A stretch of DNA of 64,000 bases from Pseudooceanicola endophyticus (GCF_018760365.1 NZ_JAHIAB010000006.1:62001-126000), one strand, 5' to 3'. Numbered from the stretch's first letter, positions 37,672-49,428 are shown. The notes: generated from the sequence alone by a model not told the origin. A program made the numbers and translations.

Positions 37672-38694
37672 CTAAAGGTCGATGTCCAGCGTCACCGGGA
37701 AATGGTCCGAGGCCAGCAGCAGCGCGCGCTGCAACTCTGGCGCGCGCCAGCAGGCCGGGTCGTCGAACGGGTGCCAGATCCGCCACGCGGGCTTCAGCTG
37801 CGCCAGGTCGTCCGAGACCATGATGTAATCCAGCAGCGCCTGAAGGTAGCGCCCCTCGCTGGCGATGTGGAAGCGCGCGCTGGTGGGCGGCGCCTGGAAG
37901 CGGCGGGCAAAGACCTGGGCCGCATGGGGATCGTAGAGGCAGGGCCCCGAAGAGGAACTGTCGCCGGTCTCGTCTCCCAGCAGGATCTCGACCGAGGAGC
38001 GCCCGAAGAGGTGTTCGTATTCGTCCAGGCCCGGGCCATCGTTCAGATCGCCCATCAGCATCACGCTCTCGCCCGCCTCCATCAGCGCGACCAGCCGGCG
38101 ACGCAGCCAGATCGCCTGGGCCAGCTGCTTGCGCCGGTTGGCAATCGACAGCCGCATCGCCGAGGCCGCGTCCTGGGCGCCATGGGGGGCCTTCGATTTC
38201 AGATGCGCGCCGATCATCATGAAGCTGCGGCCCCGTTCGCTCAGCGCCGACAGCTCCAGCGGCGGCTTTGAGAAGACCACCTCGTCCTCCACCGCATCGA
38301 CATCCAGATCGATGCGGAACACCTCGTCAAAGCGCGGCGCGGCGCGGCTTTCGCCCGGCACATGGGCCACCTTCAGCCTGTCGGGATCGTAGAGCAGCGC
38401 GATCTCCTGCTGGGTCTCGTTGGCAAAGCCGATCACCGCCTTGCGCGCCCGCAACGAGAAGGCGCGGGCGAAATGTTCCAGCGCGCGGGTGGTGGAGCGG
38501 TGCAGGCTGTCGTCGGGGGCCTCGATCACCATGATCGCATCGGCATCGAGCGCGGTGAAGACCATCCCAAGGGCCTCGGCCTGCTGGGCGCGGGTCACGT
38601 CCCGGCGCCGCGACCAGCGATCATCCATCTGCAGATGACCGGCATCATCGAAAAGCGCGTCGAACCATTCGACATTGTAGGTGGCCAGGCGCAT
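37672..38694 (-). CDS. Endonuclease/exonuclease/phosphatase family protein
   Basis: A 340-residue member of the metal-dependent EEP superfamily. Landmarks are the N-terminal RLATYNVEWFD, the metal-site Glu in IMVIEAPDD, GAHLKSKAP, the MGDLNDGPG motif and the C-terminal catalytic SDHFPVTLDI. No signal peptide is visible. Family members cut DNA, sugar phosphates or lipids, and the substrate cannot be told from sequence. It lies 13 bases downstream of the DjlA-like gene in the same direction. Confidence 0.88.
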   Translation of the reverse strand: MRLATYNVEWFDALFDDAGHLQMDDRWSRRRDVTRAQQAEALGMVFTALDADAIMVIEAPDDSLHRSTTRALEHFARAFSLRARKAVIGFANETQQEIALLYDPDRLKVAHVPGESRAAPRFDEVFRIDLDVDAVEDEVVFSKPPLELSALSERGRSFMMIGAHLKSKAPHGAQDAASAMRLSIANRRKQLAQAIWLRRRLVALMEAGESVMLMGDLNDGPGLDEYEHLFGRSSVEILLGDETGDSSSSGPCLYDPHAAQVFARRFQAPPTSARFHIASEGRYLQALLDYIMVSDDLAQLKPAWRIWHPFDDPACWRAPELQRALLLASDHFPVTLDIDL

Positions 38695-38707
38695 GGTCCC
38701 TGCCCTG

Positions 38708-39388
38708 TCAGACGTGGGCGCTCTGGATCTCTTCCCAGGCGCGGTTGATATCCGCCATCCGTCTTTCCGCCAGCTTGATCGCCTCGGGCGGCAGGCCGCG
38801 GGCCATCATCGTGTCCGGGTGGCTTTCACGCACGGCCTGGCGCCAGGCCGAGCGCGCCTCCTGCATGGTGGCGCCGGGGGTCAGCCCCAGGATCGTGTAG
38901 GCATCGCAGCGCGCCTGCGGCACGAAGCGCGCCCGCATCCGCTGGAAATGCGCAGGATCGATACGAAAGATCTCGGCCACGCGGGTCAGGAAAGCATCTT
39001 CGGCGTCGTGGTAGTCGCCATCGGCCAGCGCGATGTGGAACAGCCCCTCCATCAGGTCCTCAAGGACCTCGGCATCGGGGCCGAACATGCCGGCGATCCG
39101 CTCGGCATATTCCTCGAATCCGGCGACGTCCTGACGGGCAAGGTTGAAGACCCGCGCCGCGCCGGCCTCGTCGCCCGGGGCGATCTGGAACACCTCGCGG
39201 AAGGCCGAGACCTCGTTGCGGGTGACACGGCCATCGGCCTTGGCCATCTTGGCGCCAAGCGCCACCACGGCAATGGTGAACGCGACCGAGCGTTCGGGCG
39301 GCGTGCGCAGCTTCTCGAAGACATGGGAAAGGGATTCGCCCTTCGCCAGTGCTTTCAAGGCTTCTGAGATGCGGGACCAGATCGACAT
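38708..39388 (-). CDS. DjlA-like co-chaperone: TerB domain plus C-terminal J domain
   Basis: A 226-residue protein. Residues 30-150 form a TerB-type helical domain (VALGAKMAKADGRVTRNEV, IALADGDYHDAEDAFL) and residues 165-226 a DnaJ domain with the HPD motif in RESHPDTMMARG. Unlike E. coli DjlA it has no membrane helix at the N-terminus. It should stimulate DnaK for a small client set. It precedes the EEP gene in a short minus-strand pair. Confidence 0.88.
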   Translation of the reverse strand: MSIWSRISEALKALAKGESLSHVFEKLRTPPERSVAFTIAVVALGAKMAKADGRVTRNEVSAFREVFQIAPGDEAGAARVFNLARQDVAGFEEYAERIAGMFGPDAEVLEDLMEGLFHIALADGDYHDAEDAFLTRVAEIFRIDPAHFQRMRARFVPQARCDAYTILGLTPGATMQEARSAWRQAVRESHPDTMMARGLPPEAIKLAERRMADINRAWEEIQSAHV

Positions 39389-39449
39389 GGGGCCAGTTTA
39401 TCGCGGCGGCGCGGCGCTGTCAGCGCGGCATCGCCGCAATTCTTCCGGT

Positions 39450-39944
39450 TCAGAGAAACTTCTGCATGAGCACCAGTTCAAGCCAGCGATCGAACTTGCG
39501 CCCGACCTGCGGCATCCGGCCGGTTTCCTCGTAGCCGACGGCGGCGTGGAAGGCGACGCCCACCGGGTTCTCGCCCGAGACGCCGGCGATCATCACATGC
39601 GCCCCGGCGGCGCGGGCGTGATCCTCGACCGCGCCCATCAGCGCCCGGCCCAGACCGTGGCCGCGCCCCTCGGGGGACAGGATGATCGTGTGTTCCATCG
39701 CCCAGGCATAGCCGTCGCCGCCGCGGAACTGGTCGTAGGTGGCAAAGCCCAGGACCTGGCCGTCCACCTCGGCCACGAAGAACTCGCGCCCCGCGGCACG
39801 GCGGCTGTCGATATAGGTGACCAGCGTCTCCGGGGTCTTTTCGACCGAGGCGAAGGTGATGGTGGTGTCACGATAGACCGGGTGCCAGATCTCCAGGATG
39901 CGGGGATGGTCGGCAAGGGTTGCGGGGCGGATGATCGGGCTCAT
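39450..39944 (-). CDS. GNAT N-acetyltransferase, phosphinothricin-acetyltransferase-like
   Basis: A 164-residue GNAT protein. IIRPATLADHPRILEIWHPVYRDT begins the fold, the acetyl-CoA loop is SPEGRGHGLGRALM, and GVSGENPVGVAFHAAVGYEETG is the typical C-terminal stretch of the Pat/MddA subgroup. Such enzymes acetylate phosphinothricin, methionine sulfoximine or amino acid analogues. A strong AGGAGG precedes the start. Confidence 0.85.
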   Translation of the reverse strand: MSPIIRPATLADHPRILEIWHPVYRDTTITFASVEKTPETLVTYIDSRRAAGREFFVAEVDGQVLGFATYDQFRGGDGYAWAMEHTIILSPEGRGHGLGRALMGAVEDHARAAGAHVMIAGVSGENPVGVAFHAAVGYEETGRMPQVGRKFDRWLELVLMQKFL

Positions 39945-40128
39945 TTCGGCCTCCTGCGTCGGATCGCTTCATGTTCCAAAGCGGCCCGGGAATGGCAAGA
40001 CATGCACCCGCGTCGCCTGCCCGAAATTCATCCTTGACGGGAAGAAAGCTGACGGTTGCGTCAGTTCCCGTCTGGACGCGGGGCGGGTGTCGCGACAGGA
40101 TCGGGACAAGTTGAAAGGCAGACCCGAC

Positions 40129-40770
40129 ATGAGCGCAAAGGCGTCCGACCCAGAACTCCGCATCCGTGCCCGCAACGAGGCATTGATCAGCGACGCCGCG
40201 ACCCGGCTGTTCGCGCGCAAGGGCTTCGAAGGCACCCGCATCTCAGAGATCGCGGAGGCTGCGGGACTGCCCAAGGCCAATGTGTACTACTACTTCGGCT
40301 CCAAGGCCGAGATCTACAGATCGATCCTGCGGCGGCTGCTGACCAACTGGACCGTCGCGCTGGACCACCTGAGCGAAGAGCGCGATCCCTTCGAGGCGCT
40401 GGAGGCCTATGTGCGCGCCAAGCTGGAGCATTCCCGCCGCTTCCCCGACGAGACCCGCGTCTTCGCGACCGAGATCCTGGCCGGCGGCCCCTACCTGACC
40501 CCCGAGGACCGCGAGCTGATGCGCGTCGGCATGCTGCGCCCCGTCGAGGTGCTGGAGGCCTGGATCGCGCGCGGCCTGATCCGCCCGGTGCATCCGCGCC
40601 ACCTGATGATCACGCTCTGGTCCGCCGCCCAGTACTATGCCGATTTCGAGATCATGGCCGCCCATACGCTTGAGGTGAAGAAGCTCAAGCGGGCCGATTA
40701 CGACACCGCCGCCGACACCATCGTGCAGACGACGCTCCGCGGGCTGCGCCCCGATCCCGTCCCGGCCTGA
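40129..40770 (+). CDS. TetR-family transcriptional regulator, RutR-like
   Basis: A 213-residue TetR-type repressor. The helix-turn-helix reads AATRLFARKGFEGTRISEIAE and GLPKANVYYYFGSKAEIY. The ligand domain ends with LMITLWSAAQYYADFE, closely matching the equivalent part of RutR, the pyrimidine-responsive regulator. No pyrimidine genes adjoin it here, so the ligand is uncertain. The start MSAKASDPE follows GAAAGG; the frame is open further upstream without similarity. Confidence 0.85.
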   Translation: MSAKASDPELRIRARNEALISDAATRLFARKGFEGTRISEIAEAAGLPKANVYYYFGSKAEIYRSILRRLLTNWTVALDHLSEERDPFEALEAYVRAKLEHSRRFPDETRVFATEILAGGPYLTPEDRELMRVGMLRPVEVLEAWIARGLIRPVHPRHLMITLWSAAQYYADFEIMAAHTLEVKKLKRADYDTAADTIVQTTLRGLRPDPVPA

Positions 40771-40828
40771 GGGGCCTTCCGGCACCGCGAGACGGCGCCC
40801 GAGGTCTGCACCCCGGACGCCCCGTGGA

Positions 40829-42958
<2,130 letters not shown>

Positions 42959-43027
42959 CGCACTGTCCTCTCTGCTGCGGCCCCGGACGATGATCCTCCC
43001 GTCCCCGGGCACGCCTCCTGTCGTGGT

Positions 43028-43915
43028 CTAGGCCCCGTGGGGCCGATAGCGGGCGAGGGTCCCTGCCCCGGCCCGAAGCCAGGCCAGGTCGCCCCGGTCG
43101 GTCTGTTCCAGCGCCGCGCCTTGCGCGGGCGCGAAGGGCTGCCAGCGGCCCTGCGTCAGCGGCAGGTCCCGGCCCGCCACCGAGGGGCTGCGGTTGAGCC
43201 AGCCCGGCATCTGCGGCGCAGGCGCATCGCTGCGCCCCAGCATGACGTTCAGCCGGGCCGCCGGATCGCCGGCATAGCCCTCGTGCGGCATCACCAGCAG
43301 CTCGGTCCCCGGAGCGGCGGCGGCAATCTCCTCGATCACGCTGCGCCAGCTGCGGGGGCTGGCCGCCAGCTGCTGCAACAGCGCCGCATCGGGGGCGGCA
43401 TGGCCCCGGTCCAGCGCGTAGTGCAGGCAGGAGGTCCACCAGGCTTCCAGCCCCCGCACCGAGAGGACCAGCCGGCTCACCTCGCCACCGAAGGCTTCCA
43501 GGTGGCGGGCGATGCGGGCCCCGGCATCGGGATAGAGCATCCCCGCCCGCAAGGCCGCGCGCGGCGCGCCCAGCATGTTCTCGTCGCTGACCAGAAGCTG
43601 ATCACGGCCCTTGCGGCGCAGCGCCTCTAGGTTCAGCGCGATGCGGCCCCGCGCATGGTCGAACTGCTTTTGCGGCGGCACCGGCCCGGGCACCGGCTGC
43701 ACCCCGGTCAGCACGCCGTTGCGGGTGCGGCGGGGATCCCAGACGGCAATGCCGCGGGCCTCAAGCGGGCCGCGCAGGGTCCGCAGGTAGGACTGGAAAG
43801 AGGTCGTCGCGGTGCGATGCGCGCCGATATGCAGGATCACGTCCATCAGGGCCCGGGCCTTTGCCAGCGGCAGGGCCAGGGGGCGCGGCCCCGCGAAGGG
43901 AAGAGCGGCGATCAT
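43028..43915 (-). CDS. P-loop sulfotransferase-like protein of unknown function
   Basis: A 295-residue protein whose HIGAHRTATTSFQSYLRTL resembles the 5'-phosphosulfate-binding loop of sulfotransferases, where this motif sits at the extreme N-terminus. The annotated ATG has AGGGGG upstream; an internal ATG 23 codons on (MDVILHIGAH) would fit the family better. Further landmarks are LLVSDENMLGAP and LRARLNVMLG-like AARLNVMLGRSD. No clear second substrate motif is seen. It sits between mcm and pccA, but no known step of propionate metabolism needs such an enzyme. Confidence 0.6.
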   Translation of the reverse strand: MIAALPFAGPRPLALPLAKARALMDVILHIGAHRTATTSFQSYLRTLRGPLEARGIAVWDPRRTRNGVLTGVQPVPGPVPPQKQFDHARGRIALNLEALRRKGRDQLLVSDENMLGAPRAALRAGMLYPDAGARIARHLEAFGGEVSRLVLSVRGLEAWWTSCLHYALDRGHAAPDAALLQQLAASPRSWRSVIEEIAAAAPGTELLVMPHEGYAGDPAARLNVMLGRSDAPAPQMPGWLNRSPSVAGRDLPLTQGRWQPFAPAQGAALEQTDRGDLAWLRAGAGTLARYRPHGA

Positions 43916-44005
43916 GCCGCCCGCCCCCTCACGAAGCGCTTAACCCGCAAATCCGAGACAAATGCCCCGCATCCGCCGGCAGATGTCCGCGCCCCTCCCA
44001 TGGGC

Positions 44006-46051
44006 CTATTCGAACTCCATGATGATCTCGTCCACCGCGAGGCTGGCGCCGGGGGCGGCATTGATCTTGGCAACGGTGCCGCGCCGCTCGGCGCGCAGGA
44101 TGTTCTCCATCTTCATGGCCTCGATGGTGCAAAGGGCCTGGCCCTCCTGGACCTCCTGCCCCTCTTCGACGTCGATCTTCACGACGAGGCCCGGCATCGG
44201 GCAGAGCAGCAGCTTGGAGGTATCGGGGGGCAGCTTCTCGGGCATCAGCAGCGCCAGCTCGGCCTGGCGCGGGTTGCGCACATGGACCTTCAGATCGGCG
44301 CCCCGGCAGCGGATGCGGAACCCGCCCGAGATCTTGCCGACCTTCAGCACCAGCGGTTCCCCATCGACGGTCATGTCGGCCAGCGTCTTGCCCGGCGTCC
44401 AGTCGCCCGCCACCCGCAGCACCGCGCCATCTTCGAAGGTGACGCTGGCACCGTCATGATCGGCGGCAATGCTTACCTCGTGGCGCTGGCCCTGAAGGGT
44501 CGCGACCCATTTGTCGCCCACCTTGCGTTCGTGGTTGTCCATCCGCCCCGAGATCCGGGTGCGGCGGATTTCGCCGACGCGATGCATGGCGGTGCAGGCC
44601 GCCGCGATCCGGCGCAGCTGCGCCTCGGGCAGCGCCACGCCTTCGAAACCGCCGGGATATTCCTCGGCGATGAAGGCGGTGGTCATGTCGCCGCTGACAA
44701 ATTTCGGATGATCCATCACGGCGGCCAGGAACGGCAGGTTGTGCCCGATCCCCTCGACCTCGAAGCGGTCGAGCGCGATGCGCATGGCCTCGATGGCCTG
44801 CGCACGCGTCGGCGCCCAGGTGCATAGCTTGGCGATCATCGGGTCGTAATACATGCTGATCTCGCCGCCATCATAGACGCCGGTATCGTTGCGCACTGCC
44901 GTCTCGCCCTCGGGCGCCTCGCCCTGCCACTTGCCGTTGACCAGCAGCGGACCGGCGGCGATTTCCACCGGCGGGCTGTACTTGGTCAGCCGCCCGATCG
45001 AGGGCAGGAAGTTGCGATAGGGATCCTCGGCATAAAGGCGGTTCTCGATCGCCCAGCCGGTCAGCGTCACGTCGGCCTGCGTGATGCTCAGCGGTTCGCC
45101 ATTGGCGACGCGGATCATCTGCTCCACCAGATCGACGCCGGTGATCAGCTCCGTCACCGGGTGTTCCACCTGAAGGCGGGTGTTCATTTCCAGGAAGTAG
45201 AAGTTCTTTTCACCATCGACGATGAATTCCACCGTGCCGGCGCTGGCATAGCCCACGGCCTTGGCCAGCGCGACGGCCTGTTCGCCCATCGCGCGGCGGG
45301 TGGCTTCGTCCAGGAAGGGGCTGGGGGCCTCTTCCACGACCTTCTGGTTGCGCCGCTGGATCGAACATTCCCGCTCGCCCAGATAGACGCCGTTGCCATG
45401 GGCATCGCAGAGCACCTGGATCTCGATATGGCGGGGCTGGGTGACGAATTTCTCGATGAAGATGCGGTCATCGCCGAAGGAATTCGCCGCCTCGTTCTTG
45501 GAAGATTGGAAGCCCTCGCGCGCCTCGGTGTCGTTCCAGGCGATCCGCATCCCCTTGCCGCCGCCCCCGGCAGAGGCCTTGATCATCACCGGATAGCCGA
45601 TTTCGCCGGAAATCTTCACCGCCTCGTCGGCATCGGCGATCAGGCCCATGTAGCCCGGCACGGTGGACACACCGGCCTCCTGCGCGATCTTCTTGCTGGT
45701 GATCTTGTCGCCCATCGCCTCGATCGCCTTGACCGGCGGGCCGATGAAGGCGACGCCCGCCTCCGACAGCGCCTGGGCGAACTTCGGGTTCTCCGACAGG
45801 AAGCCGTAGCCCGGGTGCACCGCCTCGGCGCCGGTCGCGATGATCGCCGCCATCACCTTGTCGATGACGATGTAGGACTGGTTGGCGGGCGGCGGGCCGA
45901 TATGGACGGCCTCGTCGGCCATGGCGACATGCAGCGCGTTCTTGTCCGCATCCGAATAGATCGCGACCGTGGCGATCCCCATCTTGCGGGCCGTCTTGAT
46001 GACACGGCAGGCGATCTCGCCACGGTTGGCGATCAGGATCTTCTTGAACAT
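44006..46051 (-). CDS. pccA: Propionyl-CoA carboxylase alpha subunit (biotin carboxylase plus BCCP)
   Basis: PccA carboxylates its own biotin and passes CO2 to PccB. The 681-residue protein has the biotin carboxylase domain (MFKKILIANRGEIACRVIK, the ATP-grasp Gly loop KASAGGGGKGMRIAW, EMNTRLQVEHPVTE), a linker BT domain and a C-terminal biotinyl domain with EAMKMENIL, the Lys being biotinylated. The start follows GAAGGGACC. It is separated from pccB by three small genes. Confidence 0.97.
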   Translation of the reverse strand: MFKKILIANRGEIACRVIKTARKMGIATVAIYSDADKNALHVAMADEAVHIGPPPANQSYIVIDKVMAAIIATGAEAVHPGYGFLSENPKFAQALSEAGVAFIGPPVKAIEAMGDKITSKKIAQEAGVSTVPGYMGLIADADEAVKISGEIGYPVMIKASAGGGGKGMRIAWNDTEAREGFQSSKNEAANSFGDDRIFIEKFVTQPRHIEIQVLCDAHGNGVYLGERECSIQRRNQKVVEEAPSPFLDEATRRAMGEQAVALAKAVGYASAGTVEFIVDGEKNFYFLEMNTRLQVEHPVTELITGVDLVEQMIRVANGEPLSITQADVTLTGWAIENRLYAEDPYRNFLPSIGRLTKYSPPVEIAAGPLLVNGKWQGEAPEGETAVRNDTGVYDGGEISMYYDPMIAKLCTWAPTRAQAIEAMRIALDRFEVEGIGHNLPFLAAVMDHPKFVSGDMTTAFIAEEYPGGFEGVALPEAQLRRIAAACTAMHRVGEIRRTRISGRMDNHERKVGDKWVATLQGQRHEVSIAADHDGASVTFEDGAVLRVAGDWTPGKTLADMTVDGEPLVLKVGKISGGFRIRCRGADLKVHVRNPRQAELALLMPEKLPPDTSKLLLCPMPGLVVKIDVEEGQEVQEGQALCTIEAMKMENILRAERRGTVAKINAAPGASLAVDEIIMEFE

Positions 46052-46112
46052 GCAGGTCCCTTCCCGGACGGAGGATGTGGCGCGCGCGCCCGGACGGCAC
46101 GCGGCGAACACG

Positions 46113-46149
46113 AAAAACCCCCCGTGGTGCGGCAGCACCACGGGGGGTC
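46113..46149 (-). terminator. Rho-independent terminator of the small lipoprotein gene
   Basis: A perfect 13-bp stem CCCCCCGTGGTGC / GCACCACGGGGGG, followed on the minus strand by TTTTTCGTG. It should end transcripts from the lipoprotein gene before pccA, which implies pccA has its own promoter or depends on read-through. Confidence 0.9.
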
Positions 46150-46210
46150 GACTGAGATACCCTGGCCGGTCGCGACGCGACCGGCGCGGGAAACGCGGGT
46201 CAGCCGCGCA

Positions 46211-46417
46211 TCAGCGGCAGGAGCGCGGGTTCGACTGGCAGTAGGCGACGTTGGCCGCTGCGCCGACCAGGGCGCCGGTGCCGAGGCTGCCACCGGTGAC
46301 GGCTGCCGCGCCGGTGCCGGCTGCGCCGCCGACGAGGGCCTGTTCGCCCACGGTCTGACCGCAAGCGGCAAGACCGGCACAGAGGACACCAGCAATGATC
46401 CAGGTTTTCTTGAACAT
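46211..46417 (-). CDS. Small glycine-zipper lipoprotein
   Basis: A 68-residue protein: signal sequence MFKKTWIIAGVLCAGLAA with a lipobox just before Cys19, then a Gly/Ala-rich stretch (LVGGAAGTGAAAVTGGSLG) like the glycine zippers of small outer-membrane-linked lipoproteins. The last residues YCQSNPRSCR hold two more Cys that could pair. The start follows AGAAGG. It has its own strong terminator and a long upstream gap, so it may be an independent, well-expressed unit inside the pcc locus. Confidence 0.78.
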   Translation of the reverse strand: MFKKTWIIAGVLCAGLAACGQTVGEQALVGGAAGTGAAAVTGGSLGTGALVGAAANVAYCQSNPRSCR

Positions 46418-46784
46418 GACTTCACACCTTCTTGTTGCGCAAGTTTCGCTCTCCTAACGCGTGCGCGGGGAAATTGTTCCCGGAAAGCTCTCGGCATCGT
46501 GAGGCTGGCGTGAAGGCGCCCAGTGACCCAGCGGCAAGAGCGGTCTTCCGCCGCCCGTCCCCGCCGCGCCCCGGCTCCTGCCCCTTGAAAACGGGCAGAA
46601 AATGCGGGCGGGCATGGGTTGGGGACATGGCACCGCCCGCAAGGGGAAGGGTAATTGTCTTCAGTCATTCCCGGGGAGGGAACAGGGCAAATGCTGACGT
46701 GGCGGCCCGCCAGGTCAAAGCACAGATCGGTGCGGGCCCGCAGGCAGGCCGGATCTTGCGCAAAACCTGAGGCCGTCGGCAGCT
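46418..46784. other. Intergenic region upstream of the small lipoprotein gene
   Basis: No gene is evident; short open frames here lack ribosome sites and similarity. It presumably carries the lipoprotein promoter on the minus strand, but I see no clear -35/-10 pair and no repeat core. Confidence 0.4.
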
Positions 46785-47180
46785 TCATGCCCAGTCATCC
46801 TCCTCGTCGTCGTCCTCTTCGCCGAAATCGGCGTCATCGGCGAAAGCGCCCGGGAAAGAGGCACGGGCGATGGATTCATTGATCACCAGCAGCGCGTCGT
46901 AGCTGGTCGGATCGAAGGGATCCTCGGCGGCCACGACCTCGCGACCGAAGACCCAGGACAGGCGCCCGGCATCGAGGTTGCCGCGTTCGAAGGGTTCGTC
47001 CCCGAAGGCGGCCCAGAGCGCGGCCACGAAGGCCTCGTCGGCGCGACGGTCGACGGCCTTGCGGTCGCGGTAGCGTTCGCGACGGGTGATCGGCGTCACG
47101 CCCTTGGGGTTGGCGCGGCGGATGGTGAACTGGAAATCGGTCCCCGGCAGGCGGCTGGGGAAGCCACGGTGTTTCAGCAT
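46785..47180 (-). CDS. Conserved hypothetical protein in the pcc locus
   Basis: A 131-residue soluble protein with no recognised domain. It has a basic N-terminal half (FQFTIRRANPKGVTPITRRERYR), a helical middle (VDRRADEAFVAALWAAFGDEPF) and a very acidic end (FGEEDDDEEDDWA). The start follows AGGAGC. Base composition and codon use are like the neighbours, so it is not recently acquired. Function is unknown. Confidence 0.65.
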   Translation of the reverse strand: MLKHRGFPSRLPGTDFQFTIRRANPKGVTPITRRERYRDRKAVDRRADEAFVAALWAAFGDEPFERGNLDAGRLSWVFGREVVAAEDPFDPTSYDALLVINESIARASFPGAFADDADFGEEDDDEEDDWA

Positions 47181-47309
47181 GGCTGAGCTCCTGAGGCGGG
47201 CCCGCGACGGCCTTGGGCCGGGGTGCGGGCAGGTTGCGTTGCGGCCCCTCCCCTACACCGGGCCGTCCCTGCCGGACAGGGGTTTGCCTTGGGCTGTGCC
47301 GGCCGCGGA

Positions 47310-47666
47310 TCAGCCATGACGGCGCTCCGCATGGCGCAGCCAGCGGGCGCGGTGTCCGGGGCTGTCCAGCAGGTCCGACAGGATGGTGCGCGCGGCCTCG
47401 GTCGGGCGGGCGCCCTCCAGCGCGCCACCCGCGGTGATCCGCACGCCGCCCTCCGTCCGCTCGACCCGCACCGCCGGCGCGAAGCCACGCAGCGATTGCA
47501 GCCGGCGCCACATGTCCTGACGCACCTGATGCGCGATCGCCGAAAGCGAGACGGGTTTCCCCGTCGCGACCTCGGCCTCGACCTTCAGGTCGAAGCGGGG
47601 CGGAAGGCGGCGGGTGACGATCACCGCGCCCTCCTCTCTCAGGTTATGCCAGTTCTGTCGTGCCAT
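47310..47666 (-). CDS. Conserved hypothetical protein downstream of pccB
   Basis: A 118-residue protein starting 12 bases after the pccB stop, so probably in the same operon. It reads RFDLKVEAEVATGKPVSLSAIAHQVRQDMWRRLQSLRGFAP, then VRVERTEGGVRITAGGAL, suggesting a small alpha/beta fold, and ends with Arg/His-rich GHRARWLRHAERRHG. I do not recognise a family. The tight spacing suggests a role linked to propionyl-CoA carboxylase or simply co-expression. Confidence 0.65.
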   Translation of the reverse strand: MARQNWHNLREEGAVIVTRRLPPRFDLKVEAEVATGKPVSLSAIAHQVRQDMWRRLQSLRGFAPAVRVERTEGGVRITAGGALEGARPTEAARTILSDLLDSPGHRARWLRHAERRHG

Positions 47667-47678
47667 GGGATCTTTCGC

Positions 47679-49211
47679 TCAAAGCGGGATATTGTCGTGT
47701 TTTTTCCAGGGGTTCTGGAGCTTCTTGTTGCGCAGGGACGCAAAGGCCCGCGCCACGCGCCGCCGGGTCGAGCGGGGCTGGATCACCTCGTCGATGAAGC
47801 CCTTTTCGGCGGCAACGAAGGGATTGGCGAAGCGGTCCTCGTATTCCTTGGTGCGCGCCGCGATCTTTTCCGGATCGCCCAGTTCGGAGCGGTACAGGAT
47901 CTCGGTTGCGCCCTTGGCGCCCATCACCGCGATCTCGGCGGTGGGCCAAGCATAGTTGAAGTCGCCGCGCAGGTGTTTCGAGGCCATCACGTCATAGGCG
48001 CCGCCATAGGCCTTGCGGGTGATCACCGTGACCTTCGGCACCGTCGCCTCGCCATAGGCGAACAGCAGCTTGGCGCCATGCTTGATGACGCCGCCATATT
48101 CCTGGCTGGTCCCCGGCAGGAAGCCCGGCACGTCGACGAAGGTCAGGATCGGGATCTCGAAGGCATCGCAGAAACGGACGAATCGCGCCGCCTTGCGCGA
48201 GCTGTCGATATCGAGGCACCCGGCCAGCACCGTCGGCTGGTTCGCCACCACGCCGACAGTCTGGCCTTCAAGCCGGATGAAGCCGGTGATGATGTTCTTG
48301 GCGTAATCTTCCTGGATCTCGAAGAAGTCCCCCTCGTCCGAGACCTTCAGGATCAGTTCCTTCATGTCGTAGGGCGTGTTGGGATTGTCGGGGACCAGCG
48401 TGTCGAGGCTGGGTTCGATCCGGCCCGGCTCATCGAAGAAGGGGCGGACGGGAGGTTTTTCCCGGTTGTTGAGCGGCAGGAAATCGACCAGGCGGCGGAC
48501 CTCGGCCAGGGCCTCCACGTCGTTTTCGAAGGCGCCGTCGGCGACCGAGGATTTCTTCGTGTGGGTGGAAGCACCGCCCAGTTCCTCGGCGGTCACGACC
48601 TCGTTCGTCACGGTCTTCACCACGTCGGGGCCGGTGACGAACATGTAGGAGCTGTCCTTCACCATGAAGATGAAGTCGGTCATGGCGGGGCTGTAGACCG
48701 CGCCGCCCGCGCAGGGCCCCATGATCACGCTGATCTGCGGCACCACGCCCGAGGCCATGACATTGCGCTGGAACACATCCGCATAGCCGGCGAGAGAGGC
48801 CACCCCCTCCTGGATGCGCGCCCCGCCGGAATCATTCAGACCGATGACGGGTGCGCCGTTCTGCACCGCCATGTCCATGATCTTGCAGATCTTCTGGGCG
48901 TGGGTCTCGGACAGGGAGCCGCCGAAGACGGTGAAGTCCTGGGAAAAGACATAGACCATGCGGCCGTTGATCGTGCCCCAGCCGGTGACCACGCCGTCAC
49001 CATAGGGACGCTGCTCGGCCATGCCGAAATCGGTGCAGCGATGGGCCACGAACATGTCGAATTCCTCGAAGCTGTCGGCATCGAGCAGCAGGTCGATGCG
49101 TTCGCGCGCCGTCAGCTTGCCCTTGGCATGCTGCGCCGCGATCCGCTTTTCGCCGCCGCCCAGACGCGCCGTCTCGCGGCGGTCCTTCAGCTCCTGTAGG
49201 ATATCCTTCAT
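47679..49211 (-). CDS. pccB: Propionyl-CoA carboxylase beta subunit (carboxyltransferase)
   Basis: PccB moves the carboxyl group from biotin to propionyl-CoA, giving methylmalonyl-CoA. The 510-residue protein has the two crotonase-like halves of the family: [17 protein letters not shown] with [23 protein letters not shown] in the first, and [23 protein letters not shown] with [22 protein letters not shown] in the second. The start [20 protein letters not shown] is typical. The upstream region holds TTTGCAAA-type sites for PccR. Confidence 0.97.
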   Translation of the reverse strand: MKDILQELKDRRETARLGGGEKRIAAQHAKGKLTARERIDLLLDADSFEEFDMFVAHRCTDFGMAEQRPYGDGVVTGWGTINGRMVYVFSQDFTVFGGSLSETHAQKICKIMDMAVQNGAPVIGLNDSGGARIQEGVASLAGYADVFQRNVMASGVVPQISVIMGPCAGGAVYSPAMTDFIFMVKDSSYMFVTGPDVVKTVTNEVVTAEELGGASTHTKKSSVADGAFENDVEALAEVRRLVDFLPLNNREKPPVRPFFDEPGRIEPSLDTLVPDNPNTPYDMKELILKVSDEGDFFEIQEDYAKNIITGFIRLEGQTVGVVANQPTVLAGCLDIDSSRKAARFVRFCDAFEIPILTFVDVPGFLPGTSQEYGGVIKHGAKLLFAYGEATVPKVTVITRKAYGGAYDVMASKHLRGDFNYAWPTAEIAVMGAKGATEILYRSELGDPEKIAARTKEYEDRFANPFVAAEKGFIDEVIQPRSTRRRVARAFASLRNKKLQNPWKKHDNIPL

Positions 49212-49326
49212 AACTTGCTCCCTATGATGAGCCGCGCCGGGCCTTCGCGGCAGGCCTGCCCGGACCGGGGCCGCCCGTTTCGCCAGAACATAGGCGCAGC
49301 CCCGGTGCTTCCAAAGCGGAAAAGGG

Positions 49327-49371
49327 CAAATTTGCAAATGATTGGCAGAGCCTCATCTGCAAATTGCAAAG
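49327..49371. promoter_or_regulatory. PccR-type operator cluster between pccB and the MFS gene
   Basis: A perfect TTTGCAAA palindrome (49331-49338) is followed by TCTGCAAA (49356-49363) and the overlapping ATTGCAAA (49363-49370). A degenerate GGGCAAA directly precedes the first. PccR of Rhodobacter sphaeroides recognises paired TTTGCAAA sequences before pccB, and the pccR homologue is present nearby. The cluster lies about 115-160 bases upstream of pccB and 60-100 bases upstream of the divergent MFS gene, so it could serve both. Confidence 0.7.
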
Positions 49372-49428
49372 TCGCATACTGCATGCCCGTCACATGGACT
49401 TGCCCACAACACGCGATTAGCTGAGCCC

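Noticed and set aside
46432-46770. Plus-strand 112-codon open frame in the gap right of the small lipoprotein
   Set aside because: Arg/Pro/Gly-rich, no ribosome site and no similarity; the region more likely holds promoters.
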